From JBNJGB01 sp051747385 (GTDB lineage Bacteria > Myxococcota_A > UBA9042 > PHBI01 > JACKFB01): a stretch of 64,000 nucleotides of DNA. Each line of letters opens with the position of its first letter. The first letter of the stretch is position 1. The translations under genes were made by a program, and so were the position numbers. The notes beneath the pieces were generated by a model. It saw only the letters and a program-made list of their open reading frames with translations, ran no database searches and had not been told where the DNA came from. The stretch is from the NCBI GenBank assembly GCA_051747385.1, contig JBNJGB010000002.1:227504-291503 (forward strand), given 5' to 3'. Shown here in pieces: positions 8,283-15,461 of the stretch.

Positions 8283-9098
8283 ATGAGCGCCCGCCGCACC
8301 ATCCTCCTGTTCGTGCAGTATGACGGCACGGAGTTTTCGGGCTGGCAGCAGCAGCGCAACGCTCGCACCGTGCAGGCCGTGCTGCGCGAGGCCGTGGAGG
8401 CCATGCTCCACCACCCGGTGGCGCTCCACGGAAGCTCCAGGACGGACGCGGGCGTCCACGCGCGGGCCCTGCCCGTGAGCTTCGAGACGGAGCGGACCAT
8501 CCCGCCGAGCGGCTTCCTCCGCGGCCTGAACTCGCACCTGCCGTCCGACGCCGCAGTGGTGGACGTGCAGGAGCGTCCGCCCGGGTGGCGCCCCCGGGAT
8601 GCGGCCGTGGCCAAGACCTACCGCTATCAATACCAGGTGGGGATCGCCCCCCTGCCCCTCGTCCGGCGGCAGTGCTGGCACGTGCGGCGCGACACCCTCG
8701 ACCTGGAGGCGATGCGCGACGCGGCCTCGCGCCTCGTCGGCGAGCACGACTTCAGCGCCTTCCGCTCTGCGGCCTGCGACGCCCGCACGACACGCCGCCG
8801 GATGTACCGCGTCGATGTCGAGCGGGGCCCCGGATCGCCGATCGTCCGCCTCACGGTGACGGGAAACGCGTTCCTGCGCTACATGGTGCGCATCATGGCC
8901 GGGACGCTCTTCGAGGTCGGCGCCGGACGCCGCCCTCCGGCGGCCGTGGACGCATTGCTGGCCCAGGGCCACCGCCCCCGCGCGGGGGTCACCGCGCCGC
9001 CCGGCGGGCTGACGCTGATGGAGGTCCACTTCGAGGGCTATCCCCGGCTGGGGAAGGCCCCGTCGCCGCTGCTTGACGAGGTCCGGGGGGGCTGCTAA
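8283..9098 (+). CDS. truA: tRNA pseudouridine(38-40) synthase TruA
   Basis: 271 aa. Converts uridines 38-40 of the tRNA anticodon stem to pseudouridine. The N-terminus 'ILLFVQYDGTEFSGWQQQ' and the catalytic-loop motif 'SSRTDAGVHA' (Asp55) are diagnostic. 'FSAFRSAACDARTTRRRMYR' and 'NAFLRYMVRIMAGTLFEVG' follow in the usual positions. Starts 17 nt after the beta-barrel gene, so it can be read through from the sigma-54 promoter. Full length with no missing motif. Confidence 0.95.
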   Translation: MSARRTILLFVQYDGTEFSGWQQQRNARTVQAVLREAVEAMLHHPVALHGSSRTDAGVHARALPVSFETERTIPPSGFLRGLNSHLPSDAAVVDVQERPPGWRPRDAAVAKTYRYQYQVGIAPLPLVRRQCWHVRRDTLDLEAMRDAASRLVGEHDFSAFRSAACDARTTRRRMYRVDVERGPGSPIVRLTVTGNAFLRYMVRIMAGTLFEVGAGRRPPAAVDALLAQGHRPRAGVTAPPGGLTLMEVHFEGYPRLGKAPSPLLDEVRGGC

Positions 9099-9101
9099 CC
9101 G
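9073..9101 (+). promoter_or_regulatory. Housekeeping-type promoter, TTGACG-N17-TAACCG
   Basis: -35 TTGACG at 9073-9078, 17-nt spacer, -10 TAACCG at 9096-9101, inside the end of truA and about 33 nt before the ArsA-type ATPase gene. The -10 shape TAnnC recurs in front of several other genes in this window. Confidence 0.5.
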
Positions 9102-9133
9102 TCCACCGACCCGTCCGGCGCCTGCGGAGTCCG

Positions 9134-10312
9134 ATGTCCCAGCTCACGAGCCTGCTCGAGTCCAAGAGCACCCTCATCGTCGTCGGGCCGGGCGGCGTGG
9201 GCAAGACGACGGCCGCCGCCGCGCTGGCCGTCCAGGGCGCGCGCATGGGCAAGAAGGTCCTCGTCCTGACCGTGGACCCGGCGAGACGCCTCGCGAACTC
9301 CCTGGGCCTGGAGGGCCTGGAGAGCGACGAGGTGCGCATCGAGCCCTCCCTGTTCGCGGAGGCGGGGATCGAGCTGGGCTCCGGCGCGCTGTACGCGATG
9401 ATGCTCGACACCAAGAGCACCTTCGATCGGCTCATCGAGCGCCACGCACCGGACGCGGAGACCCGCGATCGCATCCTGGGGAACCGCTACTACCAGCAGG
9501 CCTCCACGGCCCTGGCGGGCAGCCAGGAGTACATGGCCATGGAGAAGCTGTACGAGGTGCGCGAGGAGCGGGACTACGACCTCATCGTGCTGGACACGCC
9601 GCCCATGCAGAACGCGGTGGACTTCCTCAGCGCGCCCGATCGCCTGGGGCGGTTTCTGGACTCCAGCTCCCTCCGGGTCGTGCTGACCGGCTTCCGGACG
9701 GCCGGGAAGTTCGGCATGGGCCTGCTCAAGTTCCAGTCGCGCCTGCTCCGGGTGATGAACAGGTTCGTGGGCGCCGAGACGTTCCTGAGCCTCCTCGAGT
9801 TCATCGACTCCTTCCAGGAGATGTACGGCGGCTTCCGCAAGCGCGCCAACCGGGTGAAGGACCTGTTCGGCTCGCCGGACGTGGCCTTCGCCATCATCAC
9901 GTCCACGGATCGAATGGCCATCGACGAGGGCGAGGCCTTCCACCGGCGCCTGGTGGAGGACGACATGCCCTTCGGCGCGTTCGTGGTGAACCGGGTCCGC
10001 GAACCCTACCTGCCCGAGGATGCCCGGGAGGGCCTGGCGGACCACCTGCTGGAGGCCGTGGACGAGGTGAAGGCCCTCGAGTTCCACGACCGGAACCACG
10101 TGGTGGCGCTCGTGAAGCGCATCGCCCGGGCCTGCGATCGCTACGAGGTGCTCTCGGAGGTCGACCGGGATCGCGTCGCGGAGGTCCGCGAGCACCTCGG
10201 CGAGGCGGCCGACCGCCTGTGGACCGTCCCCCTGTTCGACCGGGACATCCACGACCTGCGGGGCCTCGCCGACTTCGCGGACGTCATCTTCCGCGAGGAC
10301 GAGGCCGCGTAG
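9134..10312 (+). CDS. ArsA-family (GET3-like) P-loop ATPase
   Basis: 392 aa. P-loop 'GPGGVGKTT' at residues 18-26, switch region 'VLVLTVDPARRLANSLG' and 'DLIVLDTPPMQNAVDFLSAP' place it in the ArsA/GET3 deviant-Walker family. No arsenical-binding Cys pair is visible and no ars genes are nearby, so arsenite transport is unlikely; the role is more likely membrane-protein handling or regulation (inference). Single ATPase domain. Own promoter at 9073-9101. Its 3' end meets the small acidic ORF gene across 15 nt. Confidence 0.8.
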   Translation: MSQLTSLLESKSTLIVVGPGGVGKTTAAAALAVQGARMGKKVLVLTVDPARRLANSLGLEGLESDEVRIEPSLFAEAGIELGSGALYAMMLDTKSTFDRLIERHAPDAETRDRILGNRYYQQASTALAGSQEYMAMEKLYEVREERDYDLIVLDTPPMQNAVDFLSAPDRLGRFLDSSSLRVVLTGFRTAGKFGMGLLKFQSRLLRVMNRFVGAETFLSLLEFIDSFQEMYGGFRKRANRVKDLFGSPDVAFAIITSTDRMAIDEGEAFHRRLVEDDMPFGAFVVNRVREPYLPEDAREGLADHLLEAVDEVKALEFHDRNHVVALVKRIARACDRYEVLSEVDRDRVAEVREHLGEAADRLWTVPLFDRDIHDLRGLADFADVIFREDEAA

Positions 10313-10313
10313 G

Positions 10314-10329
10314 GACCACCCCGGCGGTC
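10314..10329. terminator. Short hairpin between convergent genes, degenerate copy of the GACC...GGTC element
   Basis: GACCACCCCGGCGGTC can fold GACCAC against GCGGTC with one mismatch around a CCCG loop. It keeps both ends of the 20-nt hairpin seen at 3169 with an internal deletion. It lies just after the ATPase stop and touches the stop of the minus-strand gene. Confidence 0.4.
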
Positions 10330-10549
10330 AGGCCATGGTCTGCTTCAGCAGCTCGAGGCGCTCGCAGACGATCGGGTCGTCCGGGTTGAGGGCGTGGGCC
10401 ACGTCGAGCAGCTCCGGCGGGAAGTCGATGAACGTCACGCTCCCGTCCGGGTTGATGACGAACTCGAGGCTGTCCAGCAGCTCCGGATCGACGTCCGCGA
10501 GGGCCGCGTCCACGTCGGGCGGCTCGTCCGGGGTCTCCTCGTCGCTCAT
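10328..10549 (-). CDS. Small acidic protein, unknown function
   Basis: 73 aa, pI clearly acidic. N-terminus 'MSDEETPDEPPDVDAALAD', then 'LEFVINPDGSVTFIDFPPEL' and 'LNPDDPIVCERLELLKQTMA'. The ATG overlaps the stop of the L,D-transpeptidase gene (ATGA), so the two should be translationally coupled. No signal peptide or transmembrane segment. Not recognised; the coupling argues that it is a real gene linked to the transpeptidase or expressed with it. Confidence 0.6.
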   Translation of the reverse strand: MSDEETPDEPPDVDAALADVDPELLDSLEFVINPDGSVTFIDFPPELLDVAHALNPDDPIVCERLELLKQTMA

Positions 10550-12555
10550 CGGACCAGCACCACCTGCTCCAGGTGTGGCTCGGGCGGCTCGGCGTAGGGG
10601 GTCTTGCCCCTCCGATAGTCCCGGTCGAAGCGGTAGATGTCCGCGAAGAACATCATCCGGCCGGACTCGTCGTGGACGCCGACCGTGAGATAGTCCGTGC
10701 TCACCGGGATCTTGGTCTCCAGGCCGATCCCGTAGGTCTCCCGCGAGTCCAGGATCTCCTGGAAGCGCTCCGGGGTCAGCCCCTGCACGTCCACGAGGAT
10801 CCACTCCGCGAGCTTCATGGCGTCGCGGGTCCGCATGCACCCGTGGCTGTAGGCGCGGATCTCGCGCTCGAACAGCTTCTTGTGGGGCGTGTCGTGCATG
10901 TAGATGCTGTACGGATTCGGGAACAGGAACTTCACGAGCCCCAGGGCGTTGCCGGGTCCCGGGAGCTGGATGACCTCCTCCCTGCCGTCGTCGCGGATCT
11001 TCACCTCGTAGCCGTTCTTCTCGTAGAAGTCCGGCTCCTCCAGGAGCTCCATGTCCAGCTCCTGCTCCTTGATGCGCGACGGCACCCGCCACTTGGGGTT
11101 GAGGACCACCGTCTCCATCTCCGCCGTGAACAGGCGGGTCCGGTTCACGTACCCCTTCAGGCCGGTCCGCTCGTCCACCTCGACGCCGTTGTTGCCGACG
11201 ACGACGCCGTGCTTCCGGACGGCCTCCCCGTCGCGGAAGAACACCGCCTCGAAGGCCGGGATGTTGATGCGCGCCTGGACGGGGTGCTCCCCGAAGCGGT
11301 TGGGCCCCTGGTGCATGGGGCTCTCCCGGTGCCGCTGGAGCGCCAGCTCGATCTGCTCGGAGCGGAGCTGGAAGTCCCGGTTCAGCGAGCGCAGGGTCGG
11401 CCGATCCATGCGCCCCGTCTCGTTGAACTGATGGGTCTCCTGGTAGAAGCGGACGGCCTCGGCCAGCTCGTCGCCGTACACGCCGTCGACCTCGCCGTCG
11501 TAGTACTCCTCCTGGGCCAGACGGCGCTGGAGCAGCTCCACCTTTTCGCCCTTCGCGCCCTTGTCGAGCCGCCAGGCCGAGGCGGGCAGCTCCACGTGCT
11601 CCACCTCCTCCGCGAGCGTCCGGTAGAAGGCCAGCCCCTTCATGAGCTCGCGATAGTCGGGGTGCTGCGGCTCCAGCCTCGCCAGCTCGGCCTCCAGGTC
11701 GTCGAAGTCCGTCGCCTCGAACAGGGCGTACAGGTCGTCCGCCGCGCGCTCGACGCCGGCCGCGTCCGTCCGATCGGCGTGAAACGGGTGAGCCCTGCGC
11801 GCGAAGCGCATGTCGTAGGCGTAGCGGTACCAGCGCTTCAGCAGCGCCAGGTCCAGGTCCCGCAGGGCGTCGTTCAGCCGCGCCTTGGCCTCGAAGATGT
11901 CGCCCAGCTGTGCCTCGGCCCGATCCACGAGCGGCACGTCCTCGTCCGTCAGCTCCGTCTCGGCCAGGGCCACCTCGATGGTCCGGAGGTCCATGGCCAG
12001 GCTGCCGCGGAGCTCCTGTACCAGCTCCCAGAGGACCGCCTCCTTGCTGCCCTCCTCCTGCGCGAGCTCGTCCAGGTACATGACCCGGGCGTCCTCGACA
12101 CGGTCCCGCAGCGGCTCGACCACCTCGCGCTCGTACGGCTTCGGGTCCAGGGCGTGGGCCTCCAGGTCGTCCAGGGCCGCGAGCATGGCGTCGGCCGCCG
12201 GCTCCAGGTCCTGGCCGTCGCTGAAGATCAGGCTGTATCCCCGGGACTCGTACGCCTTCGTGCGCAGCTGCTTGAACCAGCTCAGCTTCTCGAGCCGGCC
12301 CTCGAAGTCCCCCTGCCAGGCGTCCAGGAACGCCCGCTCCCGCTGGGACCACTGGTCAAGGAAGCCCCGGATGCGGCGTGCGAGCGCCTCGCGGCTCGGC
12401 GCGGGCTCGTCGGCGGCCTGCGGCTCCGAAGACGGGTCGGACTCCGTCGTCGGCGCGGGCGAGGGCGCCTCCGCGGCCCCGGACTCCCGGTCGCACGCCG
12501 GCGCGACGGCGAGCGGCGCCAACAGCATCATCGCAAGCAGTCTGTTGCGTGCCAT
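10546..12555 (-). CDS. L,D-transpeptidase, YcbB/LdtD type
   Basis: 669 aa. Forms 3-3 peptidoglycan cross-links or attaches proteins in the periplasm. N-terminus is a signal peptide, possibly a lipoprotein ('LAVAPAC'). An Asp/Glu/Arg-rich helical region covers residues 60-320, then a PG_binding_1 domain ('KVELLQRRLAQEEYYDGEVD') and the YkuD domain. The catalytic motif is 'IYMHDTP...AYSHGCMRTRDA' with Cys573. 'MMFFADIYRFDRDYRRGKTP' closes it. A paralogue of the same layout is at 47872-50031. Divergent from parA. No good Shine-Dalgarno was seen at this ATG, so the start is moderately sure. Confidence 0.85.
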   Translation of the reverse strand: MARNRLLAMMLLAPLAVAPACDRESGAAEAPSPAPTTESDPSSEPQAADEPAPSREALARRIRGFLDQWSQRERAFLDAWQGDFEGRLEKLSWFKQLRTKAYESRGYSLIFSDGQDLEPAADAMLAALDDLEAHALDPKPYEREVVEPLRDRVEDARVMYLDELAQEEGSKEAVLWELVQELRGSLAMDLRTIEVALAETELTDEDVPLVDRAEAQLGDIFEAKARLNDALRDLDLALLKRWYRYAYDMRFARRAHPFHADRTDAAGVERAADDLYALFEATDFDDLEAELARLEPQHPDYRELMKGLAFYRTLAEEVEHVELPASAWRLDKGAKGEKVELLQRRLAQEEYYDGEVDGVYGDELAEAVRFYQETHQFNETGRMDRPTLRSLNRDFQLRSEQIELALQRHRESPMHQGPNRFGEHPVQARINIPAFEAVFFRDGEAVRKHGVVVGNNGVEVDERTGLKGYVNRTRLFTAEMETVVLNPKWRVPSRIKEQELDMELLEEPDFYEKNGYEVKIRDDGREEVIQLPGPGNALGLVKFLFPNPYSIYMHDTPHKKLFEREIRAYSHGCMRTRDAMKLAEWILVDVQGLTPERFQEILDSRETYGIGLETKIPVSTDYLTVGVHDESGRMMFFADIYRFDRDYRRGKTPYAEPPEPHLEQVVLVR

Positions 12556-12704
12556 ATGAGTCCGTACCCGTCGCTCCGGAGGTCCTGTTCGAGCCCAACG
12601 GTCGCGCCCGGAGCCCTGTTCCCGGCCGGAGTGTAGCAGCGGCCCCCCGAGGGGCAAGGTTCCCGCGCTGGTCACCCCGCCCCCGGCGCCGCTACAGGCG
12701 GAAG

Positions 12705-12732
12705 TTGATTCCCACGGCCGAACGGCTAAGCT
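12705..12732 (+). promoter_or_regulatory. Promoter of parA-like gene, TTGATT-N16-TAAGCT
   Basis: -35 TTGATT at 12705-12710 and -10 TAAGCT at 12727-12732, spacer 16 nt, 37 nt before the ATG. Lies in the 214-nt divergent region shared with the L,D-transpeptidase gene, where I see nothing else clear. Confidence 0.45.
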
Positions 12733-12769
12733 CGCCGCGGATTGTGTCGGGATCCGGGAGGAGGGCCCC

Positions 12770-13633
12770 ATGACGAACATCCTCGGCGACTCCCTGCGGC
12801 GCCTGGTGCGCGGCGAGGGACGACTGGACAAGGGCACCCGCGACGGGCAGGTCATCACCGTCTGCGCCAGGAAGGGCGGCGTGGGCAAGACCACCACCGC
12901 CGTGAACCTGGCCGCCGGCCTGGCGATGTTCCACGACCGCCGCGTGCTGCTCGTGGACATGGACGCCCAGGGACACTGCGGCTCGGCCCTGCACACGGAG
13001 CTCCGCGGCATGGCCGGGGAGTCCGCCTCGGGCATCCTCCTGGGCAAGCGCCGGGACATGCAGGAGATCGCCCTGCCCACGGCCATCCCGAACCTGTGGG
13101 TGACGCCGTCCGACAAGGACCTGTCGGCCACGGAGGGCGTCATGGCCGGCCGGATCGGCAAGGAGTTCCTCCTGCGCTCGGCCCTGAAGATCGCCCGCAC
13201 GCACTACGACGCCGTCGTGGTGGACTGCCCGCCCAACCTGGGCTCGCTGACCGTCAACGGCCTCATGGCTGCGGACTGGGTGCTGGTCCCGTGCGACATG
13301 AGCACCCTGGCCCTCGAGGGCGTCGACGACATCTTCGACACCCTGGAGACGCTGGACGAGACGCTCAACCACGCCCCGGGCATCCTCGGCATCCTCCGAA
13401 CGCGCGTCGACGCGCGGAACCAGCGGGTCAACGAGTCCGTGGACCGCGCCCTGTCGAGCCGCTACGGCTCGTACCTGCTGGACGCCGTGGTGCCCGTGAA
13501 CACGCGGCTGGCCCAGGCCCAGGCCGAGGGCACGCCCGTCTTCCGCTACGACGCCGCCTGCTCCGGCAGCCAGGCCTACCAGGCCGTGCTCCGCGAGCTG
13601 GGCCCGCGCCTCGGGCTGCCGCTGGAGAGCTGA
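12770..13633 (+). CDS. ParA/Soj-family ATPase, orphan
   Basis: 287 aa. Deviant Walker A 'KGGVGKTT' at residues 35-42 with the signature Lys35, 'VLLVDMDAQGHCGSAL' and 'YDAVVVDCPPNLGSLTVNGL'. The first 25 residues are a basic, charged extension before the ATPase fold. No ParB, parS or MinC/E partner is in the window, so chromosome partition is not supported; this class also positions protein clusters or polar machines. Ends in a compact hairpin against the convergent lipoprotein gene. Confidence 0.85.
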   Translation: MTNILGDSLRRLVRGEGRLDKGTRDGQVITVCARKGGVGKTTTAVNLAAGLAMFHDRRVLLVDMDAQGHCGSALHTELRGMAGESASGILLGKRRDMQEIALPTAIPNLWVTPSDKDLSATEGVMAGRIGKEFLLRSALKIARTHYDAVVVDCPPNLGSLTVNGLMAADWVLVPCDMSTLALEGVDDIFDTLETLDETLNHAPGILGILRTRVDARNQRVNESVDRALSSRYGSYLLDAVVPVNTRLAQAQAEGTPVFRYDAACSGSQAYQAVLRELGPRLGLPLES

Positions 13634-13642
13634 GCAGCTCTC
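13625..13642. terminator. Bidirectional hairpin GAGAGCT-GAGC-AGCTCTC
   Basis: Perfect 7-bp stem with a 4-nt loop. It contains the TGA of the parA-like gene and abuts the stop of the minus-strand lipoprotein gene, so it can end both transcripts. Confidence 0.6.
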
Positions 13643-14113
13643 CTACGGGCGCTCCTGCTCCACGAGGCGGGCCGGCGTCGGTAGCCCCTCGTCCACGCGG
13701 AAGGGCGGGCTCTCGGCGGTCCGTCCGGCCCCCGCCTCGCGGTCGTCGGGCACGAAGATCAGCCGCAGGTCCCGATCCGTCGGCACGCCCTCCACGTCCC
13801 ACAGCAGCCGGTGGGGCTGCCCGGCGGGATCGAAGATCTCCTGCTCCGTGGTGAGCCCCGCGGTGCCGTGGCTGCCCGGCGCCAGGGCCAGCGGCGTGAC
13901 CTCGGCCTCCCCGTCGGCGCGCCAGCCGGCCTCCACGTCCACGGGATCGCCGTCCAGGTCCGACACCCAGAGGGTCAGCTCCACGATCCCGTCCTCCGCG
14001 GGCTGGACGGCGACCCAGGTCGCTCGCGGCCCCGCGTTCCGCACGTCGATGGCCTCGTTGCAGGCCGCCAGCCACAGGAGGGCGGCGACGGCGAGCACGG
14101 CTCCGATGCGCAT
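13643..14113 (-). CDS. Putative lipoprotein, unknown function
   Basis: 156 aa from the ATG at 14113, chosen because GAGGGA is 6 nt upstream; two further ATGs lie just before it. Signal peptide 'MRIGAVLAVAALLWLAAC' ends in a clear lipobox (WLAAC, Cys18). The rest is a beta-rich domain with 'IVELTLWVSDLDGDPVDVEA' and 'PHRLLWDVEGVPTDRDLRLI', resembling a cadherin or Ig-like fold. No family recognised. Faces parA tail to tail and is divergent from the YbjN-PspA operon. Confidence 0.65.
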   Translation of the reverse strand: MRIGAVLAVAALLWLAACNEAIDVRNAGPRATWVAVQPAEDGIVELTLWVSDLDGDPVDVEAGWRADGEAEVTPLALAPGSHGTAGLTTEQEIFDPAGQPHRLLWDVEGVPTDRDLRLIFVPDDREAGAGRTAESPPFRVDEGLPTPARLVEQERP

Positions 14114-14146
14114 GGACATTCCCTCGAGCATGTGGGCCGGGCGGTC

Positions 14147-14175
14147 TTGACGCCCGGAGGGCGCCTTGCTACCCC
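14147..14175 (+). promoter_or_regulatory. Promoter of the YbjN-PspA operon, TTGACG-N17-TACCCC
   Basis: -35 TTGACG at 14147-14152, 17-nt spacer, -10 TACCCC at 14170-14175, 58 nt before the YbjN-like ATG. No sigma-54 site is seen here, although PspA operons elsewhere often use sigma-54. Confidence 0.45.
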
Positions 14176-14233
14176 GAAAACCCGCCCGGTTCAACCGCCG
14201 GCCCGCCTCCCCTTCCACGAAGCGAGGAGCCTC

Positions 14234-14647
14234 ATGGAGCAGAGTCAGGAGATCATCGAGGACTTCCTGCTGCAGAGCGGCGTCGACTACGACAGCCTCG
14301 ACGACGGACTCTGGATCATCCACGACGAGTTCGAGCAGGTAGACAACATCGTCGTGCAGTTCAGCCCACCCATCGTGGTGTTCCGGGTGAAGCTGATGAA
14401 CGTCCCGGAGGACGAGACGGCCCGCGCCGGGCTGTACGAGTTGCTCCTCCGCCTCAACGCGGAGGAGATGGTCGCCGGCGCCTACGGGCTGGAGGATCAG
14501 GCCGTGATCGTGACGGAGACGCTCCAGTCCGAGAACATCGACTTCAATGAGTTCCAGGCCGCCGTCGAGGGGCTGACGCTCGCCATCAGCGAGCACTACA
14601 AGCAGCTCAAGGCCTTCCACAAGAGCACCGAGGGAGCCGACGCATGA
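14234..14647 (+). CDS. YbjN-like (type III chaperone fold) protein
   Basis: 137 aa, ATG after CGAGGAG. The sequence runs 'IIEDFLLQSGVDYDSLDDGL', 'NIVVQFSPPIVVFRVKLMNV' and 'LYELLLRLNAEEMVAGAYGL', the pattern of the YbjN/CesT-like small alpha/beta fold, often a protein-binding chaperone. No signal peptide. Its stop overlaps the PspA start (ATGA), which strongly links the two; it may bind or regulate PspA (inference). Confidence 0.65.
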   Translation: MEQSQEIIEDFLLQSGVDYDSLDDGLWIIHDEFEQVDNIVVQFSPPIVVFRVKLMNVPEDETARAGLYELLLRLNAEEMVAGAYGLEDQAVIVTETLQSENIDFNEFQAAVEGLTLAISEHYKQLKAFHKSTEGADA

Positions 14648-15429
14648 GCCTCTTCAGCCGCATGTCGACGCTCATCAAGTCGAACATCAACTCGATGATC
14701 AGCAAGGCGGAGGATCCCCAGAAGATCCTCGAGCAGCTCATCATCGACATGCGCTCCCAGTTCCTGGAGGCCCGCAAGCAGGTCGCCACGGCCATCGCCG
14801 ACGAGAAGCGGCTGAAGCGCCAGTACGAAAAGGAGCTTCAGCAGGCGAAGGAGTGGGAGACCAAAGCCATGACGGCCGTCCGGGCCGGGCGCGACGACCT
14901 GGCCCGGCAGGCGCTCGCCAAGAAGAACGAGCACGAGGGGCTGTCCACCCAGTACCAGGAGCAGTGGATGGCCCAGAAGCAGGCGGCCGATCAGCTCCGG
15001 GACTCCCTGACGCAGCTCAACAGCAAGATCCAGGAGGCGCAGCGGAAGAAGAACCTGCTCATCGCGCGCCAGAAGCGCGCGGAGGCCCAGAAGCACATCC
15101 ACGACACCATGTCGGGGATGAGCGACACGAGCGCCTTCGACACCTTCGCTCGTATGGAGGGCAAGGTGGATCAGATCGAGGCGGAGGCCGAGGCGTCCAC
15201 GGAGCTGTCCGGCGCCGCCGAGCCGTCCCTGGAGCAGGAGTTCGCCGCCCTCGAGTCCTCCGCGCCGGCCCAGGACGACGCCCTGTCCGCCCTGAAGGCG
15301 AAGATGGGCGTCCCCGCGGCCGCGCTGCCCGAGGAGACCGCCGAGAAGCCCCAGGAGGTGGAGTCCTCCACGTCCGACGAGGACATCGAGGCGGAGCTCG
15401 AGGCGCTCCTCGAGGAGGAGAAGAAGTAG
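14644..15429 (+). CDS. pspA: PspA/IM30 family membrane-stress protein
   Basis: 261 aa. Peripheral inner-membrane protein of the ESCRT-III-like family that stabilises damaged membranes. N-terminal amphipathic stretch 'MSLFSRMSTLIKSNINSMIS' followed by 'AEDPQKILEQLIIDMRSQFL' and a long charged coiled coil to about residue 160, as in PspA. The C-terminal 90 residues are acidic and Ala/Glu-rich, ending 'EAELEALLEEEKK'. Coupled to the YbjN-like gene. No pspF, pspB or pspC is near, so the classic Psp regulators are absent here. Confidence 0.85.
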   Translation: MSLFSRMSTLIKSNINSMISKAEDPQKILEQLIIDMRSQFLEARKQVATAIADEKRLKRQYEKELQQAKEWETKAMTAVRAGRDDLARQALAKKNEHEGLSTQYQEQWMAQKQAADQLRDSLTQLNSKIQEAQRKKNLLIARQKRAEAQKHIHDTMSGMSDTSAFDTFARMEGKVDQIEAEAEASTELSGAAEPSLEQEFAALESSAPAQDDALSALKAKMGVPAAALPEETAEKPQEVESSTSDEDIEAELEALLEEEKK

Positions 15430-15461
15430 GGGACCCTCCGACGAGGATCCCCGCCGAGGCG

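Noticed and set aside
9134..10312. Arsenite-transport ATPase (arsA)
   Set aside because: No arsenical-binding Cys residues and no ars neighbours; kept as ArsA-family ATPase of unknown role.
12770..13633. Chromosome partition protein ParA of a parAB system
   Set aside because: No parB or parS nearby; called an orphan ParA-family ATPase.
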